Below, one piece after another: positions 19,124-29,833 of a DNA stretch of 30,258 nt. Numbering within the stretch: position 1 is the first letter of the stretch; every line of letters begins with the position of its first letter. The stretch covers positions 1 through 30,258 of the forward strand of contig CAXKVV010001956.1 of NCBI GenBank assembly GCA_964058805.1. The letters are read 5' to 3'. Source of the DNA: Schoenoplectus triqueter (taxonomy: Eukaryota; Streptophyta; Magnoliopsida; Poales; Cyperaceae). The translations under genes were made by a program, and so were the position numbers. Below the pieces are notes generated by a model. That model was not told the origin of the DNA, made no database searches, and saw only the letters and a program-made list of their open reading frames with translations.

Positions 19124-20203
19124 ATGTCTCTCGATCTGTTTCTGGGGAGAATCCACTGCCTCCGTCCAACCCTTCCCATCAATAGTCAAATCCAATCGCA
19201 CCAGCATCACGCCCCTCGCCGCTCCCACCGCTACCTCGTCCAATCCTGCGGTCTCTCCTCTGACCTGGCGCTCAAAGCATCCAGGTACATCCAGCACCTC
19301 AAGTCCCCAACAGGCCCGATGTAGTGCTCCATTTCCTGAGAGAGATCGTCGTAAGTGAGTCTGACATAACAACCGCCGTCTCATGGGATGCTCGTATCCT
19401 TTGCTCCAGTCTGGAGAAAAATGTAAGACCAAATATTACAAAGCTACTTGACGTTGGCATCTCTGTCGAAGACATCTCAGGTATCAGTTCCAGCAACCCT
19501 AATATGTTGAAGTTCAGATATTTAGCCCAAGATTGACTTTTGGTTGGGGTACCTTGGATCGTTAGAGAATCTGTCTCTGGTTCTCAAAGTTTAGAGGGGT
19601 GTGCTTGTCAATAGAAATTTGGAAAGGGTTCTCATCCCCAACTTAACTTTCCTTAAAGAGCAATGCGGTTTGTCTTCCCGTCAGGTTCTGCGGCTGATTA
19701 AGTCAAAAATAATCTCATGTAAGCCAGAAGTTTTTAAAAAACATGTTGAGAGGGCTGAGGAATTAGGCGTTGCTGCATTCGTTTATTATTGTCGGCCATC
19801 TGATCCAAAGCACCATAGATTCAAGGCTAACATGACAATATTCGATTTTCACCGGAGGAGGTAAATCTATGATTAGTAAAGTCCCAAGTCCCGTTTCTGT
19901 TGAATATGGCAGAGGAGACATGGGGACGTAAAATGGACTTTCTGATAAAGGAAGTGAGTGTAGATAAGTTACATTTGATCAGTTATTCATCTCTGTTCAC
20001 GAATCGACTGATCCCCCGCAGCCTAGTTTGGAAGCTTCTGAAGTCAAAAGGACTTTCGAGCGGCAAATGAAGTTTTTGTTTCTTTCATGCAGCCAGCTGA
20101 GAAGTTTTTGGAGAATTTTGTTCTCAATGAACTCCGCCAAGCATATGCTGATGCTGGGGAAATTTTGGGGAATTTACCTTCTTTATTAGGTGTCTCAAAT
20201 TAA
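19124..20203 (+). pseudogene. mTERF family pseudogene, copy 1, multiply broken
   Basis: Fragments in all three frames align in order with copy 2 downstream. The N-terminus MSLDLFLGRIH with YLVQSCGLSSD is in one frame to 19324. VLHFLREI, SESDI and VSWDARILCSSLEKN follow in a second frame, to a stop near 19536. ERVLIPNLTFLKEQCGLS and LRLIKS are in a further segment from 19601. Later come RKMDFLIKEV, DKLHLI and LIPRSLVWKLLKSKGL, then FMQPAEKFLENFVL and QAYADAG near the end. At least four frame breaks and internal deletions are needed. Intact relatives bind nucleic acids in mitochondria or chloroplasts. This copy cannot make a full protein; transcription is possible, because its leader resembles that of copy 2. 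Confidence 0.85.
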
Positions 20204-21356
20204 TATTTTCTTGCAGTCTTAGATACTCCAACTTTTTTTGTCATATATTTATTTTTAATCCTTTATAGCTTTTAAGTTGGCAGCCTTTGTACAGTACGTA
20301 AAATGTTTGTCAATCATGAACTCTGTTGGGATTTTGCTCTTCCATTTAAGTATTTTTTGTAGGGACAACTCCATTTACTATTAACACTTAATTTTTATCC
20401 TTCTCTGTCATGTTTTGTTATTATGACCACAAAACTGCTGAGTATTGTTCATGATATAATAAATGGATCAAGTAATTATCGCAAGAAATTCTTGAGATCG
20501 ACTTGTGTGGATTTATGGGCCTAGTCTTGTTACCATCAGGATTTGTTAATTTTTTGGTGATTTACTTGTTTAGGTCTGTCCTATATGCCCACTGGTATGG
20601 GTCAGAAAATTATATTTTTATGAATCATGGTCGTGTACATTTCAAAGAAGTAATTTACACTTGTGCTATAATTGGTGTAAATTTCTCATGTATGAATTAC
20701 CATTCTGTAAAACTAAATCTGGTTCTGCTAGATTTTGCTTGTATGTCTGTTGTCTGTACTACTAGCTCTGTGTGAGTGCTCAAACCATTTTTTCCCCTTC
20801 TTTCTGCCTGACTCCTCGTCAGATTACACAAACCATATTCAGAATATGAATACTCATAGAGGAACAAACTTTATCTATGCCTCAAATTGGTAATGATCAC
20901 TCCGGCATTATATTTGCTTCACATTCCTGTACTGCCTCAAAATCTAGACTCACCCCTATCATGAAAAGATGTTTAGACTAATCGTCTAATATATTGCAGT
21001 ATATTATATATATGTTTGTAGTAAACTACAAATCATATAATTAGCGAAAAAAAATTCCTGCGAGCGCGAAACATCTGGTTTAATTTAAATGAACGCCAGG
21101 AACCTTGAAAATGAAAAGGCCTAATTCCTCAAGCCCGATATAAGGCTATAAGATCAGGTGCATGATATTTTCTTTTTACTGTTAAGAATTTGGTTACTGA
21201 TTACATTTACACAGGTGTGAGTTTATCTTCTCGACTGGGTGTGAAATGCAATTCGCTCATTTCCTTTCCTGTCCCAACGCAAATTTGTCGAAAAACCCTT
21301 CAATCCTCCTTCCTCCGCCTTTACACTACATGCTCAATTCACTGAGACAGTGATCC
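20204..21356. other. Spacer between mTERF copies
   Basis: AT-rich sequence with no recognisable gene. The last 100 bases resemble the leader of copy 1 (TTCGCTCATT, AACCCTTCAATCCTCC), so the duplicated unit includes the proximal 5' flank. Confidence 0.5.
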
Positions 21357-22492
21357 ATGACTATGAATCTGTTTCTGGGAAGAATCCATAGCCTCCATCC
21401 ATCTCTTCCCCCCAAACTCAATAGCACCACACCACTCTCCTCCTCCAACGCTTCCGCTCAGGCGTCGCCCCCAAATTCCCATTTCGCTCTAGACTACCTC
21501 GTCCAATCCTGTGGTCTTTCCTCCGACCAGGCACTCAGCGCGTCCGAGCTTATACCTCGCCTCAAGTCCCCTGATAAGCCCGTTGCTGTGCTCCAATTTC
21601 TGAGAGAGATTGGTGTGAGCGAGTCAGATATACGAAAGGCCGTGTCGTGGGATGCTCGCATTCTTTGCTCTAGTTTGGAAAAGATATGGAAACAAAACAT
21701 TGCAAAGCTTCGGGAGGTCGGCTACTCATCAAAGATATCTCAGAAATCATTTGCCGCAGACCTCGTCTTTTTCGGTACCATTTTGGGGCAAAAATTGACT
21801 TCTGGATGCAGGCTCTTGGCACAGTTGAGTTTTCCCTGAAAAGTGTGACATCACTCCTTTGTAGCAGCTTGGAGAATGTTCTTATTCCAAACTTATCTTT
21901 CCTTGAAGAGCAATATGGTTTGTTTCCTCGCCAAATTCTCCGGCTGATTAAGTTGAATCCTCGATTGCTTTCATGTAGGCCTGATGTTTTGCAAAGGAAA
22001 ACTCAGAGAGCTGAGGAATTAGGCGTTGCTCGCTCGTCAGGAACTTTTATATATGCGTTAATTGTTGTTGGCTATCTGAACGAAGCCACCATAGATGCAA
22101 GGCTAAATAACTTGAAAAGTCTCGGGTTTTCTCAAGAGGAGGTGACAACTATTGTAAGTAAACTCCCTCTTGTGTTGAATCAGTCAGAGGAGTTGATGAG
22201 CCGTAGAATAGAGTTTCTGATCAATGAAATTGGTTGTGATAAGTTGCATTTGGTCCAAAATCCTTCTCTCCTCACATACAGCTTGGATATGCGGCTAATC
22301 CCCTGGAATGTTGTCCGCAAACTTCTCAAGTTGAAACGAATTCCAGCGGCAGATCAAACTCTGGCTTCTTTCATGAAGCCAACTGAGAAACAATTTTTGG
22401 CGAAGTTCATTCTACCATTTGAGCATGCTATTCCTGGGCTCCACCAAGCATACGCAAACACGTGTGCCATGAAAACTGCAGCTCAGGAATAG
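21357..22492 (+). pseudogene. mTERF family gene, copy 2, nearly complete with one frameshift
   Basis: This is a plant mTERF-type protein of about 378 residues if read through the shift. The N-terminus (MTMNLFLGRIH, then a Ser/Pro-rich stretch) could be an organelle targeting peptide. YLVQSCGLSSDQALSASE opens the mTERF repeats. VSESDIRKAVSWDARILCSSLEK, ISEIICRRPRLF, LENVLIPNLSFLEEQYGL, LGFSQEEVTTIVSKLPLVL and DKLHLVQNPSLLTYSLDMRL are typical helical-repeat motifs, and the C-terminus reaches PGLHQAYANTC. The first frame fails within about 21715-21730 and sense continues in another frame, consistent with a one-base deletion there; everything else is open. It could be a young pseudogene or a sequencing error in a real gene. 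No intron is needed. Confidence 0.85.
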
Positions 22493-22790
22493 TTTAAAAG
22501 TATCTAGAACATATATATGCTGGTAGTTTATGGTACATTATTTTATTTGTTGTAGTTTAGGTCCTTTTCTTATCAAGTGAGCACTATTTGTGATATTCTG
22601 AAATGACTATAATTCGGTTCAGATTTGATTTAGTATATGCAATTTCAAAATTCACTTTTTTTTGTTAGTCATGTTGGGTTATGCCCTATTTTATTTCCCC
22701 CCTGAAACAATAGGTCTATTAATAAAATCTATCAAGTCTTGCATATGGCTTCTGCAAAAGGACACAACTACTGTGAGATTTGCTTCTGAT
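22493..22790. other. 3' flank of mTERF copy 2
   Basis: AT-rich untranslated-type sequence. AATAAAAT near 22721 could act as a polyadenylation signal. No reading frame is seen. Confidence 0.4.
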
Positions 22791-22896
22791 AGAGGAAAGG
22801 GGTTGTTATAAGTTGGATGTGGTCAGCAATCCAGTTATGCTCACTTTGAGCTTGGAGATACAGCTTACCCCTGCAGTTATTCAGGAAGCTTCTTGA
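22791..22896 (+). pseudogene. mTERF 3' remnant, copy 3
   Basis: A 34-codon frame from 22792 to a TGA at 22894 reads ERGCYKLDVVSNPVML then TLSLEIQLTPAVIQ. It matches the conserved C-terminal part of plant mTERF proteins (compare GCDKLHLVQNPSLLTYSLDMRLIP in copy 2). Sequence to about 22990 may continue the relic in shifted frames. It is in the same orientation as the two larger copies. Confidence 0.6.
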
Positions 22897-22990
22897 CTTG
22901 AAAGTGCTTTTAGAAATGAGAAACAGTCTTTGAAGGAACGCCAAGTTTCTGTTGTTGCTTGTGCTAAAAATACTGCAATAGGTTAGGTAC

Positions 22991-23695
22991 TACAATTTGG
23001 ACGATACCAGTGTAGGTTTCTTATTTTTCCCATTATTATTTTGACAGTACTTTTTCTTTTACCTTGTAGTGATTTGCTAAAATTGGATCTTATCAATCCA
23101 AATATTCAATTGATATGTAGCTCAAATGCTTTCGCTAATGATATAATTGTCTTACATTGGGACTCATCTATCTAGCAATGAAACGTGGACTTTGTTGTAT
23201 GTTTAACCATGTTCTAACAATATAATCATAAATCCATAGCATGAATATAGTAGCAGGGACTGCTGCAATTCCTTATCTTTATATGTCACTAAAATTTATT
23301 ACATGCCTAGATAAGTAGTGATGTCGTAACCCGCTACAGATATACATATATGCCTAGACGTTTTCACTAAAAACCAGCTTATTAGTATATTGTTCTGTTT
23401 TGTTTTGATGTTCTGCCAAGCAGTGAAAATCATGTGGACAATACTATAGCATATGGATGAATGTAATTTTTGAGAACTTGGATGTTTTATGAGTAAATAG
23501 TAAGTAATTCCCCATAGTACCGGGGTATGGTACCAAAACTAAAAAAAATGCCTCGATCACTAGTTTTCCACTTCTTTCAGAAATTACTGGTTTTGTTGAA
23601 TTAGTGATATATGAAGGCAAGGAATTGCGCGTCCCTGCTATGAGGTGTTTATGTCGTACTGCACGTGATGACGTGAACAAAGATTTCATGATTTG
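22991..23695. other. Intergenic, AT-rich
   Basis: No credible gene. A small imperfect palindrome, GTACCGGGGTATGGTACC, lies at about 23517-23534. Confidence 0.4.
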
Positions 23696-24012
23696 AGGTA
23701 CCCATGGTCCAAATCTGCTATTATTCTTGAATAATATTACTCCTACTTTTAAATTAGAAAAAAATAAAAATCTTAAAAATAGAAAAAAATTATTAATAAC
23801 CCGTCAAATTTCATACAATTTTATTAACGTTTGATAGTCTATCAAAAACCGTTAATTTAAAACCATTGTAAACATAAATGAAAAATTGGTAAATTTAATA
23901 ATTTTTAATGAACTAACAAACATTAATGAAATTATATGAAAAAATTATATGAAATTTTATAGACTATAGATTTACAAATAATAGAACATATCCCCTGTAC
24001 CATGCGGTACCT
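23696..24012. mobile_element. Foldback MITE 1
   Basis: Left end AGGTACCCATGGT and right end, read inverted, AGGTACCGCATGGT form terminal inverted repeats. The arms stay partly complementary towards the middle (left AATTTCATACAATTTTATTA at about 23807, right ATTTCATTAATGTTTG when inverted). TTG flanks both ends (23693-23695, 24013-24015) and may be the target duplication. The interior resembles the elements at 28771 and 29834. No coding capacity. Confidence 0.55.
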
Positions 24013-24529
24013 TTGTGGTCGCATAAATTCATGATATAAGCAACATAATGACCGTTTATTCAAGGAATGTGCCGTGGAAGCGAGAGCTTGTTTGATTTTG
24101 AGCTTCAAGGAATCAAGGCCCGTATAATTTGTCTGAGAGACTTTTGATTTAAAATTTGTGTATTCCACGGCCCGTGAAAATAGAGGGGTGGCCACAGCAA
24201 GCTTGACATACAAATTACGAGCAATTAAGCATACTGATTACTGAAGCAAGAAGTAAAGGACCATAATTGATAAATATTTTCAATAATAGTGAAACTTGAA
24301 GAAGCATGAACACTCGGACGTCAAAATCATTTACTTTTTTTTATCCCTTTTTATTTTATTTTCTGTGAATAAAATTGCTTTTCAACTTCCTGTTCAGTTA
24401 CTTTTGGAACAAAATTCCTACATCATAGAACACATTACATTGCCCTTCTCCATGGCACTCTGAAGAGCAGGCAAGCAACGGTTTAATTTACCTCCTACCC
24501 ATTACAGACAACGATTAGCGCGATAGAAG
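24013..24529. other. Intergenic, nothing recognised
   Basis: AT-rich sequence without a credible gene or repeat. Confidence 0.4.
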
Positions 24530-24703
24530 ATGATTAACAACGGACCAAAGGAATGTATCGGATTCCTTCTCTTTCGGCGCTGCTGGACCATTTCGAAAGA
24601 GCGCAACAGACGGCTATTCCAGGAGGAGCAAAAAAAGTTATGGATCTTATTACAGTATACGGAGATAGAGATTATTCAGTGGTTGAAATATTGTAAACGA
24701 TGA
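24530..24703 (+). pseudogene. Possible LINE reverse-transcriptase-related remnant
   Basis: A 57-codon frame contains FRRCWTISKERNRRLFQEEQ. The W-x-x-x-KERN-x-R-x-F pattern is common in the C-terminal region (zf-RVT neighbourhood) of plant non-LTR retrotransposon polyproteins. No reverse transcriptase core is present, and the sequence around it is not recognisable, so this would be a short relic. The match is a pattern from memory and could be chance. Confidence 0.3.
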
Positions 24704-26204
24704 GTAAAAACCTTAAGAATGGCAGAGGGAGAGACTCGGCATCTCTCTTCTCTAAATTTATCGCATTATTTTTTAGTTTATGAGATAGTATCATGAGGAG
24801 TTCGTATAAGAATGGATATTAATTGGAGTAGGATGTTGAACTACTGTGCGTTGTTTTTTAATTAAATTATTAATTAGCAGCCTCGACTGCTACATCAAAA
24901 ACAAAATCCTACATCAGCTGATATCGCCAAAAAAAGAAATATAAAAGGAATTTATGAAAATAAGAAAATAAATTAATATAAATTGTTCAGGTTTCCCTTT
25001 TTTATTGTAGCTATGATATCATATATCTTAATCCTTGAGAATAAAACAATTATTTTGGATGTTGTTTGATTGTTAGTATCTCACTTTATCAGAAACCGTC
25101 CGGTACCAAAAAAATTAAAATATTTTGTGAGATCTCCAGTAGATTGTTCTTCGGTGGTCAACTATGTGATGCTCAAAGTCTCAAACACATAAAAGGCATT
25201 TTATAGTTCCCTTGGCAAGTAAGCTTGCACGTGATACAGCTTTTATTTGTTAGAGCTAGTGAAAGAGTAGGTAGCATACTAGCATTTGATAGATGTTAGA
25301 TCAAACCATGGAACACGAAAGGGGCCATAATTTGACGGGTCAGACTCCTCTACAATTCATCTAATAATATAATGGTTCAAGATTCATTGATAATCATTTA
25401 CTTTGACAATTCCAAAAGATTAGTTATTATAATTATGGTGGGTCCAAAATTGCCTTAATTCTTGGATTGCTAAAGCTCTTTTGAATTGAATCGCCATGCG
25501 GATTTTTAGTAAGAATTCATAATATATAAAGATTACAGAAAGAGAGATTTTCAAAAAAAATTAAGCATTCGCATCATCATTTCTATTATTCATTCAATTT
25601 GTTTTCCCATTCACATTGATCGAACGGCTCAAATTGTGTTGCGTATTTCTCCCTAATTAAAAGGAGTATTTATTTCATATAGTTGTGGGTACGATTTAAA
25701 CAAAACCAGTGCGCGTTCTTTAATGTTTAAAAATATTTGTTAAATATTAAACAATATTTTATGAAGTTATTTATTTTGACAATTTTAATTTTCTCAATAT
25801 TTTTTAGGAAAATTTATTAAAAAATTAATAAATAATTCTACGAAATTTAGATGTTTAATTTATTTAAATGCTTGGATTGACCTTCGGATGTGAAAAAGAA
25901 AAAAAATCACTAACGTATGAATTGATATGTCAACATTTATTACCAAAACTCGGTAATAATAATAACGATGATGATCATAAAGTATCAACTACGTCATTGA
26001 TCCATACAAAATATTGCATTCTACTAACCTCATCATTTCATTTCATATGGTCAAAAGAGCGCCATCTTAAACGCCTTTTCAGATGCTATTAAATGGAGCT
26101 TGCACTAGTTAAAAGGCCTAAGCTACTTGTCTAATGTCGTGCCTTGCCAGCTGAGGCCTGTCTGCCTAACACATGTAGTGTGTGAATCTTGTTTGACCAT
26201 CTTT
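24704..26204. other. Intergenic, AT-rich
   Basis: No credible gene, RNA or element. One 74-codon open frame at 25868-26092 shows no family resemblance. Confidence 0.4.
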
Positions 26205-26218
26205 TAAGAGGGTGTGTT

Positions 26219-26615
26219 CAGGGCGGATGCAGGATTTTGGTCAGAGGGGTCAATAATCGGATTCAGTAGCTTATCGAATTTAAATTCATTAACTAATCGG
26301 GTACTAAATAAAAATATTAAAATAATATCTTTATATATTAAAAGTAATAAAAAATAAAAGTTAAAATAATAAATAATCATAGCAATAAAGAAAATTTTCT
26401 TCTACAAGACTTTATATTTTAAAAAAATTATATAATTTTTTCATTATCCGTGATATTAAATATTTTTTTCTCAATGAAAAATAATCAGATAATCCAGGGG
26501 GGTCAGAAATTTAATCCAGGGAGGTCAGATTAACAAAATATTAACCTAAAAGCACTATTTTTCAAAATACAGGGGGGTCAACTGACCCCCCTGGCGAATG
26601 TTATGTCCGCCCCTG
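26219..26615 (+). mobile_element. hAT-like MITE, copy 1 (nested)
   Basis: The element is 397 bp with ends CAGGGCGGATGCAGGATTTT and, inverted, CAGGGGCGGACATAAC. It is flanked by a perfect 8-bp duplication GGTGTGTT (26211-26218 and 26616-26623), the hallmark of hAT elements. A palindrome CAGGGGGGTCA/TGACCCCCCTG lies near its right end (about 26570-26593). No coding capacity. Confidence 0.85.
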
Positions 26616-26721
26616 GGTGTGTTTGGATGGGTAGAATAATTTTTTTTAGTTAGCTACTATTTTTATTGCTATTCTATATTTGAATGAGAAAATCACTCTT
26701 CAAAAATATTAGGTTAGTGGC

Positions 26722-27155
26722 CAAGGGCGGACCCAAGGTTATCCAGGGGGGGCACGTGCCCCCCTGGATTTTGAAAAATAGTGTTTTTCGGTAATTTGCC
26801 CCCCTTGGAAATTTTTTTTGCCCCCCCCCCCCACTCTAAATTGTTTGGTTATTTTTATTAAGAAAAAATATTTAATACCGTGCATAATGAAATAATTATG
26901 CAAAGATATCAAAATATAAAGTTTCTTAGTCGAAAACTTTCTTCATCAACTTGATTATCTATTATTTTGGGCTTTATTTTATTGTTATTTTAATATATAA
27001 AATGTTATTATTTAATAAAAATTTATTAGTTAAGTATATATATTAAATTATTATTATTTTTATTTAGTACCCGATTAGTTAATGGGTTTGAACCCGATAA
27101 ACCATTACAATCCGATAATCCCCCCGCCCTAATCAAAATCCTAGATCCGCCACTG
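26722..27155 (-). mobile_element. hAT-like MITE, copy 2 (nested, inverted)
   Basis: The element is 434 bp with ends CAAGGGCGGACC and, inverted, CAGTGGCGGATCTAGGATTT. It is flanked by a perfect 8-bp duplication TTAGTGGC (26714-26721 and 27156-27163). Read on the minus strand it matches copy 1 over long stretches (CATTAACTAATCGGGTACTA, TATTTTTCAAAAT-C-AGGGGGG). It contains a run of 12 C at 26821-26832 and a CACGTG-centred palindrome at about 26741-26768. Confidence 0.85.
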
Positions 27156-27263
27156 TTAGTGGCTATTCTAGTAACTCAACAAAAAAATAGTTTAGTCACT
27201 ACTCTAACTATTGAGTTAGTGACTATTCTCATTAACCCACTCCCTCATCCAAACACACCCTAA

Positions 27264-27596
27264 GGGTATGTTTGGATGGGTCAGGAATAGCAGAATAGCT
27301 GATATTTTCAGAATAGGAATAGCAGTTTGTATCCAAATACAAATATGCTATTCTGAAACAGTGAGAATAGTTATTATTCTGCTATTCTCTGGTGATGATG
27401 GAATAATTGTTGTTCTTATCAATTCTCCATTACTATTCCCAACAAACAATCTAAATAATATTGCTACCATTCAGAATAGGATTATATTTTTACTATCCTC
27501 ACGCTAACCGAAAAATCACTATTTTTTTACTATTCTCATTTGCTATTCTCAATTCCTCTATTCTTACGCTATTCTTTGCACAATCCAAACACACCT
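27264..27596. mobile_element. Second Tourist-like MITE
   Basis: The left end is GGGTATGTTTGGATGGG and the right end, inverted, is AGGTGTGTTTGGATTG. TAA flanks it at 27261-27263 and 27597-27599. The ends carry repeated AGAATAG and AATAGC motifs (CAGGAATAGCAGAATAGC near 27282, inverted forms near 27545-27575). The left TAA is also the right flank of the preceding Tourist-like element. Confidence 0.75.
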
Positions 27597-27609
27597 TAAA
27601 CGTACCGAT

Positions 27610-28230
27610 ATTATATAGGCCTAAAAAATAATTAATAATATATAAAAATCAATTTGTTTAATAAAATTTTACATTAAAAATTTGGAAACAAATTTTAAAT
27701 ACAAAATAATAATAATTATTGTTATTATACTAAATAATATAATTAAACATGTGATAATTTATAAAGGATCATATAAAAAATTGAATCATTTTAAGAGTTA
27801 AGTTTCATCTCAAATTTATTAAACATGTTATTTTAAATGAGGAGAGAGAAAAATTATATATGAATTATTGGCTTCAGGTAGAAATTAAAACAAAATCAAT
27901 AGCGGAGAGAAGTGATGAGGGCTCCTCAAATAAATAATTAGAAATATAAAATTTTAAATATATTTAACAAAATTTCACATCAAAGAAAATTTAGACACGA
28001 TATTTTTAAATGATAAATAACAATGATAATTATAAGTAATATAATTAAATATATAATAATTAATAAAGAATCATATTAAAAAGTTATATCATTATAAGAG
28101 TTAAGTTTTACCTTAAATATATTGAACACAATACTTTAAATGATGAGAGAGAAAAAATATATATGAATTATTTTCAAGTAGATAAAAAGATTTAAATAAA
28201 ATCAATGATGAAGAAAAATAATGATGTAAT
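27610..28230. repeat. Diverged tandem duplication, period about 303 bp
   Basis: AAGAGTTAAGTTT at 27793 recurs at 28096. Either side, AATATAATTAAA, AATCATATTAAAA or a variant, ATGAGAGAGAAAAA and TATATGAATTATT recur in the same order. AT-rich, non-coding, with many differences between copies. Confidence 0.65.
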
Positions 28231-28770
28231 ATGCTTGAAAATATTAGAAGGTTAATTTTTTTATGCATTAAGAATTTTATATTTATTTAATACTTGATCA
28301 GTGTGGATCTCTCCAGGTGTAACAAATTCCAAATGAACTTATTCGCGAACTATTTGATTTAATTAATTTTTCGTTTTCCTTTTTCAATGTACTGGTTACT
28401 AGTGGACGCCTAATATCGCATAATTAAAATAAAAGAATGTCACTGGTAGATTTCAAGTAAAAGAACGCTGCTCATGCAATTAATGATGCTGGTTCTATTA
28501 TGTTCGTATGAAATGATAAATACAAGAGAGTGCGTATACCAACTTAAATATGGAAGTGACAGGTTTTATCTAAAAAAATAATATTTCAATCAACTTGACT
28601 TGTCTTTCGTTTTGCCTTCCTTTTTTCGTTCTGAGGATTCTCGGGACCGCATGATCTCATCAATACATCAGCATTTTTTCAGTTTGTTGTAAGGAAAAAG
28701 AAAAGAAATTACATTTAATTATGTGCAATACACTATTTCTCGTGTGAAAAGTTAAAATCATATACTGATA
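28231..28770. other. Intergenic, AT-rich
   Basis: No credible gene, RNA or element. Confidence 0.4.
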
Positions 28771-29144
28771 GGGGTGGGAATCACTTGACAATGGGTTATT
28801 TTGATAATGAATTTTTAAATAAATATTAAAAAAAATAAAATAGAAAAAAATTATGAATATGTTCTTCCACTTATAGTTGTTGGTGATTTAAATTTCATAC
28901 AATTTTATTATTATTTGATACTTCGTCAAGGACAATTAAAATTTTATATAATTTTCAATGATTATAATCTAACGGTCTTTGATGGACTATTAAACGATAA
29001 TAAAATAGTATAAAATTTGAATCACTATCTGTCTATAAGTAGAAAAACATTTCCATAAAAAAATTTAATCTTTAAGATTTTTTCGTATTCATTTAAAAAT
29101 TTATTGTCAAGATCATCAACATAACGATCCCTTTCTCGTACTTA
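28771..29144. mobile_element. Foldback MITE 2
   Basis: The start GGGGTGGGAATCACTTGACA with GTTATTTTGATAATGAATTT is partly complementary to the far end (inverted GTTATGTTGATGATC, then AATTTTTAAATGAAT). The interior repeats as an inverted pair (TTTGATACTTCGTC near 28915; CTTTGATGGACTATT near 28978). TATACTGATA before and TATACTAATA after (29145-29154) are a possible imperfect target duplication. It is a close relative of the element at 29834. Confidence 0.55.
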
Positions 29145-29833
29145 TATACTAATAAGAAATAATAAATTGGAGCATAACAATGTCACTCGTGACATGTCGT
29201 TTCACATTTTTGCATAACGACAATGCAACATTAGTATAAACTGTGGTATCTCTAAATAAAGTTCTGCTGCTAATTAAAAAATATTCGCAGTATAAAATTT
29301 TTAAATGCCACAGAGTTGTAAAGATATGTATTTTTCCTCGGTTTGGAAAGCCGGTTAAGATGAAAGCAAAGTGAATATTAAATTATTTTATAGCAATAGT
29401 GTTTGATGATAATGAAGTAAATAAATAAAATAATTTAAATAAAAAATGTTACAGGAAAGAATATTTGATGATATTTGTATCTTCATAGGTGTTTTAATTC
29501 ATTTTACCTTAAATCACGTTCAGTTTATTCATTAAAGCATCTTAAATTACTTTGTCGGCTCTACAGCAACTACATTCGTCGAACGAGGACAATTATCGAT
29601 AACTATATTTTGTATAAAGCACAAATTAATAAAATCACTTCAATAATATCTTCTATCATTTTGTATAAAGTGACAAATAAATAAAATCAACTGATAATAG
29701 GTAATTAGAGCCTTAATTGCTCATTTAATATTTTTTAACCTTTTTAATCAAAATTGAAAAATTATAAAATATTGCACTAGTGAACTTGCGTACTATTGAA
29801 ATCATGATGAATTGTTTAGCAAAAAATGTTGTT
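29145..29833. other. Intergenic, AT-rich
   Basis: No gene recognised. The open frame at 29475-29684 has no family resemblance. A short direct repeat, TTTTGTATAAAG, occurs near 29609 and 29659. Confidence 0.4.

Larger units (their letters stand above)
26208..27260. mobile_element. Tourist-like (PIF/Harbinger-type) MITE split by two insertions
   Basis: The left end GGGTGTGTT (26210-26218) continues after the first nested element as TGGATGGG (26624-26631). The right end, inverted, reads GGGTGTGTTTGGATGAGGG. TAA flanks both sides (26205-26207, 27261-27263), the usual target duplication of this superfamily. With both nested hAT-like elements removed, only about 205-210 bp remain, a normal MITE size. 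Confidence 0.7.

Noticed and set aside
19115..19496. Minus-strand frames of 65-105 codons
   Set aside because: Antisense to the first mTERF copy, with no independent support.
20503..20775. 90-codon frame rich in Cys and aromatic residues between mTERF copies
   Set aside because: It lies in AT-rich spacer and resembles no family.
21494..21700. Minus-strand 68-codon frame
   Set aside because: Antisense shadow of mTERF copy 2.
21715..21735. An intron explaining the frame change in mTERF copy 2
   Set aside because: The two frames join within a few codons, leaving no room for a plant intron.
23508..23720. A further small inverted-repeat element built on GGTACC motifs near 23517 and 23697
   Set aside because: The ends align poorly and no target duplication is visible.
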